Origin: Acidobacteriota bacterium
GTDB taxonomy: Bacteria; Acidobacteriota; Aminicenantia; Aminicenantales; Aminicenantaceae
Length of the DNA: 29,794 nucleotides
Direction: 5' to 3'
NCBI GenBank assembly: GCA_030609975.1
Contig: JAUWSR010000004.1
Span: forward strand, 1 to 29,794
The notes below the pieces were generated by a model, which saw only the letters and a list, made by a program, of their open reading frames with translations, was not told the origin of the DNA and searched no databases. A program made the position numbers and the translations under genes. Below are positions 1 through 7,118 of this stretch, one piece after another (positions within the stretch are counted from its first letter, which is position 1; each line of letters starts with the position of its first letter).

Positions 1-677
1 AGCCATTTGGCCTCGATGAGTTCCAGGCCTTTGTTCATCATCGTAGCCGAATCGATCGTCACCTTTTTGCCCATCTTCCACCGGGGATGATTCAGCGCTT
101 CTTCCGGAGTTTTTGTCGCCATCTCCTCAGGAGACAATCGGAAAAACGGCCCCCCCGAAGCGGTGAGGATCACCTTCCTAATATCCTCGGCTGATTCTTT
201 GGCAATACATTGAAATACAGCGCTGTGTTCGCTGTCGATGGGGACGAGTTCCGCATGATGGTCCCGGACAGCCTGTTGGATCAGTTCCCCGGCCACCACC
301 ATGGACTCCTTATTGGCCAGGGCTACCTTTTTACCCGATTCCACGGCAGCCAGAGTGGGACGGAGCCCTTTGATTCCGGTGATGGCTGAGATTACAGTAT
401 CGGCCGAAGGGTAGCGTGATAGTTCCTCGGCTCCTTCCTGTCCAAAGACCACTTTTGGTCCAGGAGCCGAGCACCGGCGACGGAAATCCCGGGCATCCTC
501 TTCACGGTCTAAGGCGACGATCTCGGGCTTGAATTCCTCTGCCTGTTGACAAAGGAGCTGGACATTGCGGCCGGCTGCCAAGGCTATCACCCGAAAACGG
601 CTGTCGAGTGAACGCACCACCTCCAGCGCACTGCGGCCGATAGAGCCGGTGGAGCCGAGGATCGCCAGGTTTTCCAT
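1..677 (-). CDS. dxr: 1-deoxy-D-xylulose 5-phosphate reductoisomerase (partial, C-terminus outside window)
   Basis: This enzyme converts 1-deoxy-D-xylulose 5-phosphate to 2-C-methyl-D-erythritol 4-phosphate with NADPH, the committed step of the MEP isoprenoid pathway, in the cytoplasm. About 225 N-terminal residues are visible; the family is about 390 long, so the metal-binding and C-terminal parts lie left of the window. The protein begins MENLAILGSTGSIG, the classic NADPH-binding loop. It continues with ALANKES, then DSEHSAVFQ and ASGGPFF, which are strongly conserved substrate and metal-site segments. The ATG at 677 places the GSTGSIG loop at residues 8-14, as usual. The gene lies 22 nt downstream of cdsA on the same strand, in the common uppS-cdsA-dxr order. 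That order links isoprenoid supply to undecaprenyl phosphate synthesis. Identification is firm. Confidence 0.97.
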   Translation of the reverse strand, partial: MENLAILGSTGSIGRSALEVVRSLDSRFRVIALAAGRNVQLLCQQAEEFKPEIVALDREEDARDFRRRCSAPGPKVVFGQEGAEELSRYPSADTVISAITGIKGLRPTLAAVESGKKVALANKESMVVAGELIQQAVRDHHAELVPIDSEHSAVFQCIAKESAEDIRKVILTASGGPFFRLSPEEMATKTPEEALNHPRWKMGKKVTIDSATMMNKGLELIEAKW

Positions 678-699
678 GTTTGTTTCGATCAGAGTCTTG

Positions 700-1512
700 T
701 CAATTCATTCCAAAGTATACCAGTATATAGTAGAAAAAGTGAGTCGCCAGGATGAGACTGTCCACCCTGTCAAAGAAACCTCCATGACCTGGCAGCAGAT
801 TGGAAGAATCTTTAACGCCTGCAGCCCGCTTAAACAAGGATTCTATAGGATCGCTGATCTGGGCCACAGCCTGGATCAAAGCCGCGATCAGAATGGTTTT
901 CCAGAGCACAGCCTGGCCTTGCAGGAAAATCTGCTGGAAGATCACTCCGGCCATCACCCCGCTCAATACACCCCCCAGGCTGCCTTCCCAGGTTTTATTA
1001 GGGCTGGCCAAAGGTGCAAACTTATGTTTTCCCCACCTCCTGCCTGCCAGCATAGCAAACGAGTCTCCAATGTGGATCACCAGCAGCATGAATACAATAT
1101 ACAGAGCCCCAAAATCATTCCGCAGCCAGTTGAAATAATTGAGCGTGAAGCTCAGATAAACCGCACCAAAAAAGGTTAAGGCGATGCCCGCCGGAAACTG
1201 CACCAGCTTTTCCAAGATGTCGGTGGTCAGGAGGGAGTACAAGCCCAGGACAAAAAGACAGGCAAACAAGGCCAATCCAATAGAGAATTCAGAGAAATAG
1301 AAGGAAGCAGAGATGGTCAAGGCCAAAAGGATGCCGATCGTCCGCGCTGGGAAGACCTTTTTTTTGCGCGGCAGATTGTAAAATTCCAGCAGAGCGGCCA
1401 ACATCACGATCTGGATGAAAATAAAAAAAGCTAAGCGAGAAAAGTAAAAAAGCGCTACCAGAACCAGGGGGATTAAAACTGCGGCCGTTGCCGTTCTTTT
1501 TAACATGTTCAT
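700..1512 (-). CDS. cdsA: Phosphatidate cytidylyltransferase
   Basis: CdsA makes CDP-diacylglycerol from phosphatidate and CTP in the inner membrane, the branch point for all major phospholipids. The 270-residue protein is the usual family length and is mostly hydrophobic helices. The CDP-alcohol cytidylyltransferase signature is near the C-terminus (about residues 225-253): SLFKRAAGVKD, then GHGGFFDRVDS. ATG codons stand at 1512 and 1506 (MNMLKR), and either could be the start. No clear Shine-Dalgarno sequence is visible. The uppS stop codon is only 5 nt upstream, so translational coupling is likely. The gene sits between uppS and dxr in the same tight string. Confidence 0.96.
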   Translation of the reverse strand: MNMLKRTATAAVLIPLVLVALFYFSRLAFFIFIQIVMLAALLEFYNLPRKKKVFPARTIGILLALTISASFYFSEFSIGLALFACLFVLGLYSLLTTDILEKLVQFPAGIALTFFGAVYLSFTLNYFNWLRNDFGALYIVFMLLVIHIGDSFAMLAGRRWGKHKFAPLASPNKTWEGSLGGVLSGVMAGVIFQQIFLQGQAVLWKTILIAALIQAVAQISDPIESLFKRAAGVKDSSNLLPGHGGFFDRVDSLILATHFFYYILVYFGMN

Positions 1513-1517
1513 TTCAT

Positions 1518-2291
1518 CTAGCGTCGAGGCAAAATGTCCCCGAACCTCCTTTCCCTCTTTTGATATTCAACGACAGCCTCTAATAAATCCCCCTTACGGA
1601 AATCCGGCCAGTATTTATTCGTGACCCAGATCTCGGTGTAGGCCACCTGCCACAGGAGAAAATTAGAGATCCTGAGTTCCCCGCTCGTCCTGATCAACAG
1701 ATCGGGATCGGGAGCTTGAGCTGTGTAGAGGTGACGGGCAAATTCCTGTTCATCCAGAGCGCTGACATCAAAGTCCTTATCTGATACCAAGCGCTTGACC
1801 GCATCTACGATCTCAGCCCGGCCGCCATAATTCAAGGCCAAGAGTATGGTCAAACGTTCAAAGTCCTTGGTCTGTTCCATCACACGGTCCAATTCTTTCT
1901 TCACCTTGCCGGGAAGATCCTGGTACTGGCCGATAACTTTGAGACGGATATTGTTCTCGAGCAGTTGCTTATCTTCTTTCCTAAGGTAATCCTCCAGCAG
2001 CCGCCACAATGTGGTGACTTCCCGCCGCGGCCTCTTCCAGTTCTCCTTGGAGAACGCATAAAGGGAGAGGTAGGGAATGCCCAAACGCAAGGCGGTCTCC
2101 ACCAACTCCCGCACGGATTTTGAGCCGGCACGATGGCCTTCCATCCTGGGTAGGCCGCGCTGTTTGGCCCAGCGGCCATTGCCGTCCATGATCACAGCCA
2201 CATGTTGAGGCATACGGCCAAAATCTATTTTTAAGGCCAGCTCTTCCTCACGGCTGCCGGGCTGTATGAATCCCTTCAGATCTTCAAGCAT
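1518..2291 (-). CDS. uppS: Undecaprenyl diphosphate synthase (cis-prenyltransferase)
   Basis: UppS condenses isopentenyl diphosphate units onto farnesyl diphosphate to give C55 undecaprenyl diphosphate, the lipid carrier for peptidoglycan and surface polysaccharides. From the ATG at 2291 the protein has 257 residues, the normal length. The catalytic P-loop region is VAVIMDGNGRWAKQRG, with the catalytic Asp near residue 36, followed by a conserved GHRAG. Later come YAFSKENW, LNYGGRAEI and the C-terminal DLLIRTSGELRISNFLLWQ, all typical. The open frame extends upstream to 2492, but that part overlaps hypD and does not resemble the family. The 2291 start has GGAG and AGG upstream. hypD ends 13 nt before it, so uppS is probably co-transcribed with hypCD. 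Confidence 0.97.
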   Translation of the reverse strand: MLEDLKGFIQPGSREEELALKIDFGRMPQHVAVIMDGNGRWAKQRGLPRMEGHRAGSKSVRELVETALRLGIPYLSLYAFSKENWKRPRREVTTLWRLLEDYLRKEDKQLLENNIRLKVIGQYQDLPGKVKKELDRVMEQTKDFERLTILLALNYGGRAEIVDAVKRLVSDKDFDVSALDEQEFARHLYTAQAPDPDLLIRTSGELRISNFLLWQVAYTEIWVTNKYWPDFRKGDLLEAVVEYQKRERRFGDILPRR

Positions 2292-2304
2292 TGGCCAATT
2301 ATAC

Positions 2305-3399
2305 CTATCTCCGATATTTGTAGAATGCCAAACATGCGCCCTCATATGAAACCATGCATGGCCCATAGGGAGAATCCGGTTTGCAGGTTTCCCCAAACAG
2401 AGGACACTCAGGCGGAGCCAGTTTCCCCTGCAAGACCTCGCCACACCGGCATCCGGGAAGGTCACCACTGCCTTCTTGGATTTCCAAGGCATACTTATTT
2501 ACCGCATCGTATTCACGGTATTCCGGTTTGAACTGCAGCCCGCTTTGAGGAATCCGGCCCAATCCTCTCCAATAAGTGTCCTTGGGCTCCAGCATGGCTT
2601 CCATTAAGGTCAAGGCGGTCCGGTTCCCTTCCTTTCTCACCACGCGGCTGTATTCATTGGTTACGGCAGCCTCCCCTCTTTGCATCTGAGCAAGGATAGA
2701 CCGCAAAGCCAGCAGAATATCGCCGGGTTCGAAACCTGCCACTGCGCCGGGAATCCCGAATTCCTCGGCTATAAAATTATACGGCTCGGTTCCGATGATG
2801 GCGCTGACATGTCCCGGATACAAGAATCCCTGGACCTTAACATCGTCTGCCGAGACCAAAGCTCTCAGCGGAGGCGGCACGAGCCAGAAGGCGGGAAGCA
2901 CGGAAAAATTCTGAAGATTCTCGGCAGCGGCCGCCTTGACAGTTAAGGCAATGGCAGGGATGGTGGTCTCAAAGCCGACACCGAAAAACACGACCTCTTT
3001 GTGAGGCTTCTGACGTGCCAGATCTAAAGCCTCGGTTGGTGAGTACACGATCTTTACCTGCGAATCCGGAGCCGGCACCAGAGTTTGGAGGGAATCCGCT
3101 CGGGTTGGAACTCGAGTCATATCTCCGAAAGTGGTCAAAATAAAATTCCGGTTTTCGGTAACCAGTTCGATGGCGGCCTCATGGATCTCATTGGGGGTAA
3201 TACACACAGGACAACCAGGGCCCGTCAGCATATCGATCCCCACATCCAGCAGGATCTTCTTTAATCCGTAGCGGTGCAGAGCCATGGTGTGAGTGCCGCA
3301 AACCTCCATGATCTTTTTGGGAAGAGATAAGGTGGCGGTCTGATCCCGGATCTGTCCTAGCAATCCCTGGATGACTTTTTTATGCTTGAGTTCTTCCAT
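2305..3399 (-). CDS. hypD: [NiFe]-hydrogenase maturation factor HypD
   Basis: HypD is the iron-sulfur scaffold that, with HypC, assembles the Fe(CN)2CO group of [NiFe]-hydrogenases; HypE delivers the cyanide ligands. From the ATG at 3399 the protein has 364 residues, the normal length. Visible hallmarks are CGTHT (about residues 35-39), GPGCPVCITP, GFETTIPAIA and the C-terminal cluster region. That region includes GCRCGEVL, PPECPLFG and the nearby cysteines that carry a [4Fe-4S] cluster. The open frame runs up to 3501, but that extension overlaps hypC and has no family likeness. hypC ends 4 nt upstream and uppS starts 13 nt downstream. No hydrogenase structural gene lies in the window. Confidence 0.97.
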   Translation of the reverse strand: MEELKHKKVIQGLLGQIRDQTATLSLPKKIMEVCGTHTMALHRYGLKKILLDVGIDMLTGPGCPVCITPNEIHEAAIELVTENRNFILTTFGDMTRVPTRADSLQTLVPAPDSQVKIVYSPTEALDLARQKPHKEVVFFGVGFETTIPAIALTVKAAAAENLQNFSVLPAFWLVPPPLRALVSADDVKVQGFLYPGHVSAIIGTEPYNFIAEEFGIPGAVAGFEPGDILLALRSILAQMQRGEAAVTNEYSRVVRKEGNRTALTLMEAMLEPKDTYWRGLGRIPQSGLQFKPEYREYDAVNKYALEIQEGSGDLPGCRCGEVLQGKLAPPECPLFGETCKPDSPYGPCMVSYEGACLAFYKYRR

Positions 3400-3403
3400 A
3401 ACC

Positions 3404-3631
3404 TCAAGACTCAGAGACCTCGAGGTATTCACGTATGAGATCGAGCGTTTCCTGGGCTTCCGCTTCATCCAGTTTGGATATAGCATAGCCGGCATGGACA
3501 ATAACCCAATCCCCGACTTTAATGTTATCTACGAGCGCAAAATTGGTCTTGACCTTGGTCCCCATGTAATCGATCTTTCCCTGGTTGGACTCATCGACCT
3601 CTATGACTTTGGCTGGAATTCCTAGGCACAT
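3404..3631 (-). CDS. hypC: [NiFe]-hydrogenase maturation chaperone HypC/HybG family
   Basis: HypC is a small chaperone that binds HypD and the precursor of the hydrogenase large subunit through its N-terminal cysteine, and escorts the Fe(CN)2CO unit. The 75-residue protein starts MCLGIPAKVIEV, the invariant signature with Cys2 directly after the initiator. It has the expected small beta-barrel pattern, including GDWVIVHAGYAI (about residues 41-52). An AGGA motif stands upstream of the ATG. It is the first gene of the minus-strand string and faces hypE across a divergent region of about 440 nt. Confidence 0.97.
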   Translation of the reverse strand: MCLGIPAKVIEVDESNQGKIDYMGTKVKTNFALVDNIKVGDWVIVHAGYAISKLDEAEAQETLDLIREYLEVSES

Positions 3632-3648
3632 ATTTAATTATCCTGGCT

Positions 3649-3676
3649 AACCTAGCCTATTCATAAAAAATGTCAA
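3649..3676 (-). promoter_or_regulatory. Candidate promoter for hypC-hypD-uppS-cdsA-dxr
   Basis: On the minus strand a perfect -35 box TTGACA (3676-3671) is followed after 16 nt by TAGGTT (3654-3649), a weak -10 box. It ends 17 nt before the hypC start codon. The -35 match is good, but the -10 match is only 3 of 6, so this is tentative. Confidence 0.35.
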
Positions 3677-3821
3677 TATGTTTCCTCAGTCAGATTATTA
3701 TCATCGTTTTACGCTGACCTTAGGGAAAGCATTATTATTACTTCGGTTACAATATCATTTCTATTAATAATCGACATTTTTTACCTTTCAGGCGAGCTGA
3801 TCTCACTGTATATGCATTGTT

Positions 3822-3862
3822 GCAAAGGATTTGCTGTGGTATACCACAGCTTCATCCTTTGC
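3822..3862. repeat. 41-nt near-perfect palindrome in the hyp control region
   Basis: The arms GCAAAGGAT (3822-3830) and ATCCTTTGC (3854-3862) pair perfectly. Inside them, after a short TT/TTC mismatch, GCTGTGGTA (3833-3841) and TACCACAGC (3842-3850) form a perfect 18-nt palindrome with no loop. As RNA this would be a strong hairpin; as DNA it is a symmetrical site that could bind a dimeric regulator. No T-run follows on the plus strand, so it is not a clear intrinsic terminator. Its function is unknown. Confidence 0.75.
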
Positions 3863-3983
3863 GCCTCGCATCTACGGCAATCTCAACTCGTGAATAATCC
3901 AGGTCAATATATCTGAAAAGTCAATATTATAGGCCATACTCCCCTTTTTAACAAGAGAAGATGTCCCCAGCACTCGGATTCAT

Positions 3984-4012
3984 TTGAGTTATGGTGAAGG
4001 GATGACTATAAT
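3984..4012 (+). promoter_or_regulatory. Candidate sigma70-type promoter of hypE
   Basis: A -35-like TTGAGT (3984-3989, 4 of 6) and a perfect -10 box TATAAT (4007-4012) are separated by 17 nt. The predicted start is near 4019, which gives a leader of about 57 nt that contains AGGAGG (4034-4039) and the repeat at 4037-4068. Confidence 0.6.
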
Positions 4013-4036
4013 TTATCTGTAAAAGGAATTCTCAGG

Positions 4037-4068
4037 AGGTTGCTTCGGCCCTGTGGGCCTCGCAATGA
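4037..4068 (-). repeat. Dispersed palindromic repeat copy A (in hypE leader)
   Basis: Read on the minus strand this is TCATTGCGAGG, then a CCC-ACA-GGG hairpin core, then CGAAGCAACCT. It matches the copies at 17832-17902 and 18999-19068, most closely the copy at 19035-19066. On the plus strand it folds as TGC...GCA and GGCCC-TGT-GGGCC between the AGGAGG at 4034-4039 and the hypE ATG. Its first three bases (AGG) form half of that Shine-Dalgarno sequence. Confidence 0.75.
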
Positions 4069-4075
4069 AAAAATA

Positions 4076-5062
4076 ATGAACAAGATAAGCTTAGAAATCG
4101 GGAGCGGAGGCAGATTGATGCGGGAATTTATCGATCAACTGATCGTTAAAAACTTGGATAATCCTTTCCTGCGAGATCTGTCTGACTCAGTCCATCTTCC
4201 TCTCGATATCGCTTTCACGACGGACAGCTATGTGGTCGATCCCATATTTTTTCCTGGAGGCGATATCGGAACACTCTGCGTCAACGGAACGGTCAATGAC
4301 CTGGTGGTATCAGGCGCTGAGCCGCAATATTTGTCCTTGGGATTGATCCTTGAGGAAGGCATGGATATAGCAGAACTTGAAAAGATCCTGATATCCATCC
4401 AGCAGGCTTCACAGGAAGCAGGAGTCCAGATCACTACCGGAGACACCAAAGTGGTCCGCCGCGGACAGGCAGACAAGATCTATATCAATACCGCGGGTAT
4501 CGGCCGGATCATCGCTAAAGCGTCCCTGTCGAAGGTCCAGCCCGGTGACAAGATCATTGTGACCGGCACTCTCGGCGAGCACAGCTTGGCCGTCATGTTG
4601 GCCCGGGGAGATTTCGGATTGGAAACCGAAGCCAAGAGCGACTGTGCACCATTGAATTTTCTGCTGCCTTTCTGGGAACAAGGCGTGTTCTGGATGCGGG
4701 ATATCACTCGGGGCGGCTTGGCTACTGTTCTAAGTGAACTGGCGGAAAGACTGCCTCACGCACTCATCGTAGAAGAAGAGAAGATCCCGTTATCCAGGGC
4801 GGTTCTCGGGGCAACTCAACTTTTGGGGATCGATCCCCTGTATCTCGCTTGCGAAGGACGGGCTGTATTGGTAGCACCGGAAAGCGTGGCGGATAGTATC
4901 CTGAATGAGATCAAAAAGCATGCTCTAGGGCAGGGCGCAGAGATCATTGGTTCCATCAATGACAAGATCGGGAAACCAGGAGAGCTTCTTCTAGCTACCG
5001 CCTCAGGTGGATTGAGGCTGCTCGAGCCCTTGACCTCGGAACTGCTGCCCCGAATCTGCTAA
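4076..5062 (+). CDS. hypE: [NiFe]-hydrogenase maturation factor HypE (carbamoyl dehydratase)
   Basis: HypE accepts a carbamoyl group from HypF on its C-terminal cysteine and dehydrates it with ATP to a thiocyanate, the source of the hydrogenase cyanide ligands. The protein ends PRIC, exactly the required terminal cysteine. It is a PurM/ThiL-fold ATPase of 328 residues, the usual length. Seen motifs are GSGGRLM near the N-terminus, TTDSYVVDP, FFPGGDIG and MRDITRGGLATVLSE. The start is taken at the ATG at 4076, which gives the typical N-terminus MNKISLEIGSGG. An in-frame TTG at 4040 touches the AGGAGG and is less likely. The good SD lies 36 nt upstream of the ATG, with a repeat hairpin in between. 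A three-codon reading frame (ATG 4065, stop TAA 4074-4076) overlaps the start. Confidence 0.96.
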   Translation: MNKISLEIGSGGRLMREFIDQLIVKNLDNPFLRDLSDSVHLPLDIAFTTDSYVVDPIFFPGGDIGTLCVNGTVNDLVVSGAEPQYLSLGLILEEGMDIAELEKILISIQQASQEAGVQITTGDTKVVRRGQADKIYINTAGIGRIIAKASLSKVQPGDKIIVTGTLGEHSLAVMLARGDFGLETEAKSDCAPLNFLLPFWEQGVFWMRDITRGGLATVLSELAERLPHALIVEEEKIPLSRAVLGATQLLGIDPLYLACEGRAVLVAPESVADSILNEIKKHALGQGAEIIGSINDKIGKPGELLLATASGGLRLLEPLTSELLPRIC

Positions 5063-5069
5063 AACGGCG

Positions 5070-7118
5070 ATGAGAACCGTCACAAAACTGACCGGCACCT
5101 TCGTCTTCGCTCTTCTTGTCTTAGCCGCAGTCTTTCTGATCTTGACCCCATTTTCTTTACGCAACCCGCTGAGCTCTCTCGATTATGCAGCGGATATCCG
5201 GCTTGCTCAAGAAAATTACGTCGCAGCCGAGGGCGAGCGATTTGTAATCGCTGTGAAGGTTAAGAACCTGGGCCGGAAAACCTGGGAAAACCAAGGGACA
5301 AATTCCAGCCTGCTGTCCTACCATCTCCTGGATTCCCGACGCAGAGTCTTGAGCTATGATAACCGTCGTTTCCGGCTGCCTGAGCCGCTCGCACAGCGAC
5401 AGGCTCAGGAACTGGAAATAACAATCGCCAGCCCCTTGGAAGCGGGAGAATATGTGCTTGAATTCGACCTTCTCCGCGAAGGGATCTCATGGTTCAAAGA
5501 TGAGGGATCCCGCACTACGGAAGTCACCCTGCAGGTTAAAGAGCGCGAATGGGCTGACAGCCGGATAACATTCAGTCTGGACTATGGGAAATACACCCGT
5601 TTCAGTTCTTCGCTTCCCGAGATAGAGAAACTCTATCGGCTGATCCGGCTCACTCTGGAGAACAACGAGGTGGAATTCCAGGGTAAGGCTACCCAGGTCT
5701 TCGGATTTTCCCCCGGAGAGGATTATCCCCAGATCTGGCTGCGTGATGCCAACACGATCCTGCCCGCATCCCGGCTTTTTTATGACAGCCGCTTTTTAAG
5801 TTCCTGGATAGAAGAACATCTGGCCTTCCAGACAGCGGAGGGAAGCCTGAATGACTGGATCGATGCCAAAGGAGAAGCTGACAAGAACACGACGGAAACC
5901 GATCAGGAGACCTCGGCTGTACAAGCAGCCTATCAGGTTTATCAACTCTTGGGTACGGATTGGCTGGCAAAGAACATCCAAGGAAAAAGCATTCTCGAGC
6001 GTTTGCTGCTCGCTCTAAACTATGTTCTGGACACGCGCTTATCCAAAGACCTGGGGATGATCAAAGGAGCTCATACGGCAGACTGGGGCGATGTTGATCT
6101 GGTTGATGCAGACCAGGAAGCCGTTTATGTGGATGAGCGGACTCACTGGACAGTCGACATCTATGATCAGAGCATGTTTTATCAAGCCTGTCTGAATCTA
6201 TCAGAAATGCTGGAGGCAGCAGAAGATTCTGATGGCAGTCGTTACTGGTTTGCAAAGGCCAAACAGCTTGAGAAAGAAACCAATCGTCTCCTCTGGCAGC
6301 AAGACAAAGGTTTTTTTCAGGTGCACCACCATCTCTCCCCCCTGCAGCATCCATTTGTTGAGGAAAACATCTTTGCCATGGGGGGAAATGCACAAGCCAT
6401 CATTGCAGGACTGGCAAACCTCGATCAGGCAAGGTCCATCATCAAGACTGCCATGGAGAGACAGGCTGCCTACAACATATCGACCATCAGCGGGACTCTG
6501 CTTCCCCCCTACCCTACCGGGACGTTTAAGCATCCGTTGTTGGACGATCCCTACGAATACCAGAATGGGGGCCAGTGGGATTGGTTTGGGGGAAAACTGA
6601 TCTATGCCATGTTCGAATCCGGCTTCAGCCGTGAGGCTAAGGCCAAACTCCTCGAGGTGATCCACAAGAATCTGGCGAATCGAGGATTTTTTGAATGGGA
6701 CAGTCGCGAAGGCATAGGCATGGGCAGTGATATGTTCAGCGGGAGTGCAGGGAGCCTGGCTTTGGCAGTGATTCAAGGGTACTACGGAGTGAAATCGACT
6801 AAGGGCCGCCTAACTCTGGCGCCCAAGCTGGGGAAAGATTCGGCTCGCATTCATATCTACCAGCCGGCCGACGACAGCTTTGCCGCTTACGAGTATAAAT
6901 TCGATCCGGATGCACAGAAAATCACATTCCGATATAACAGCAACATACCGGGAGAAGGAAACCTCCGTATCCTCAACCCTTGGGACCAAATACCCAAAAT
7001 GCTGAAGATCACCCTGGATGGAAAGCCAATCCCTTATGATATCGAAACCGAGAGAGATGACATCTTTTTCGTTTTCAGCTCAGGATTAGATAACAAGACA
7101 GTGATCATTCAGCGGTAA
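5070..7118 (+). CDS. Membrane-anchored six-hairpin glycosidase-like protein (probable extracytoplasmic)
   Basis: The 682-residue protein has an N-terminal hydrophobic segment (about residues 7-27), either a signal anchor or an uncleaved signal peptide. A beta-rich Ig-like region (about 45-160) follows. The main part is an alpha/alpha-barrel region (about 180-570) resembling glycogen-debranching and related (alpha/alpha)6 glycosidases. Supporting segments are QIWLRDANTILPAS, KGAHTADWGDVD, NGGQWDWFGGKL and FEWDSREGIGMGSDMFSGSAG. Acidic residues in WLRDAN, ADWGD and FEWD are candidate catalytic residues. A small beta domain closes the protein. Substrate and reaction are not clear; a surface or periplasmic glycan is plausible given the polysaccharide genes next door. 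It starts 7 nt after hypE without an obvious SD. It overlaps the convergent downstream gene by 10 nt. Confidence 0.7.
   Translation: MRTVTKLTGTFVFALLVLAAVFLILTPFSLRNPLSSLDYAADIRLAQENYVAAEGERFVIAVKVKNLGRKTWENQGTNSSLLSYHLLDSRRRVLSYDNRRFRLPEPLAQRQAQELEITIASPLEAGEYVLEFDLLREGISWFKDEGSRTTEVTLQVKEREWADSRITFSLDYGKYTRFSSSLPEIEKLYRLIRLTLENNEVEFQGKATQVFGFSPGEDYPQIWLRDANTILPASRLFYDSRFLSSWIEEHLAFQTAEGSLNDWIDAKGEADKNTTETDQETSAVQAAYQVYQLLGTDWLAKNIQGKSILERLLLALNYVLDTRLSKDLGMIKGAHTADWGDVDLVDADQEAVYVDERTHWTVDIYDQSMFYQACLNLSEMLEAAEDSDGSRYWFAKAKQLEKETNRLLWQQDKGFFQVHHHLSPLQHPFVEENIFAMGGNAQAIIAGLANLDQARSIIKTAMERQAAYNISTISGTLLPPYPTGTFKHPLLDDPYEYQNGGQWDWFGGKLIYAMFESGFSREAKAKLLEVIHKNLANRGFFEWDSREGIGMGSDMFSGSAGSLALAVIQGYYGVKSTKGRLTLAPKLGKDSARIHIYQPADDSFAAYEYKFDPDAQKITFRYNSNIPGEGNLRILNPWDQIPKMLKITLDGKPIPYDIETERDDIFFVFSSGLDNKTVIIQR

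Larger units (their letters stand above)
3632..4075. other. Divergent hypC / hypE intergenic region
   Basis: This stretch of about 440 nt has no convincing gene. It is AT-rich compared with its flanks. It holds the candidate hypC promoter at its left end, a long near-palindrome in the middle (3822-3862), the candidate hypE promoter (3984-4012), the AGGAGG at 4034-4039 and a dispersed repeat (4037-4068) at its right end. Between about 3680 and 3820 I see nothing recognisable. Confidence 0.6.

Noticed and set aside
2292..2492. N-terminal extension of uppS
   Set aside because: It overlaps hypD coding sequence and the added residues do not resemble the family; the ATG at 2291 gives the usual length.
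3400..3501. N-terminal extension of hypD
   Set aside because: It lies inside hypC and lacks family likeness; the ATG at 3399 follows hypC neatly.
4040..4075. TTG start of hypE at 4040
   Set aside because: It directly touches the AGGAGG, leaving no spacing, and the added residues come from a dispersed repeat.
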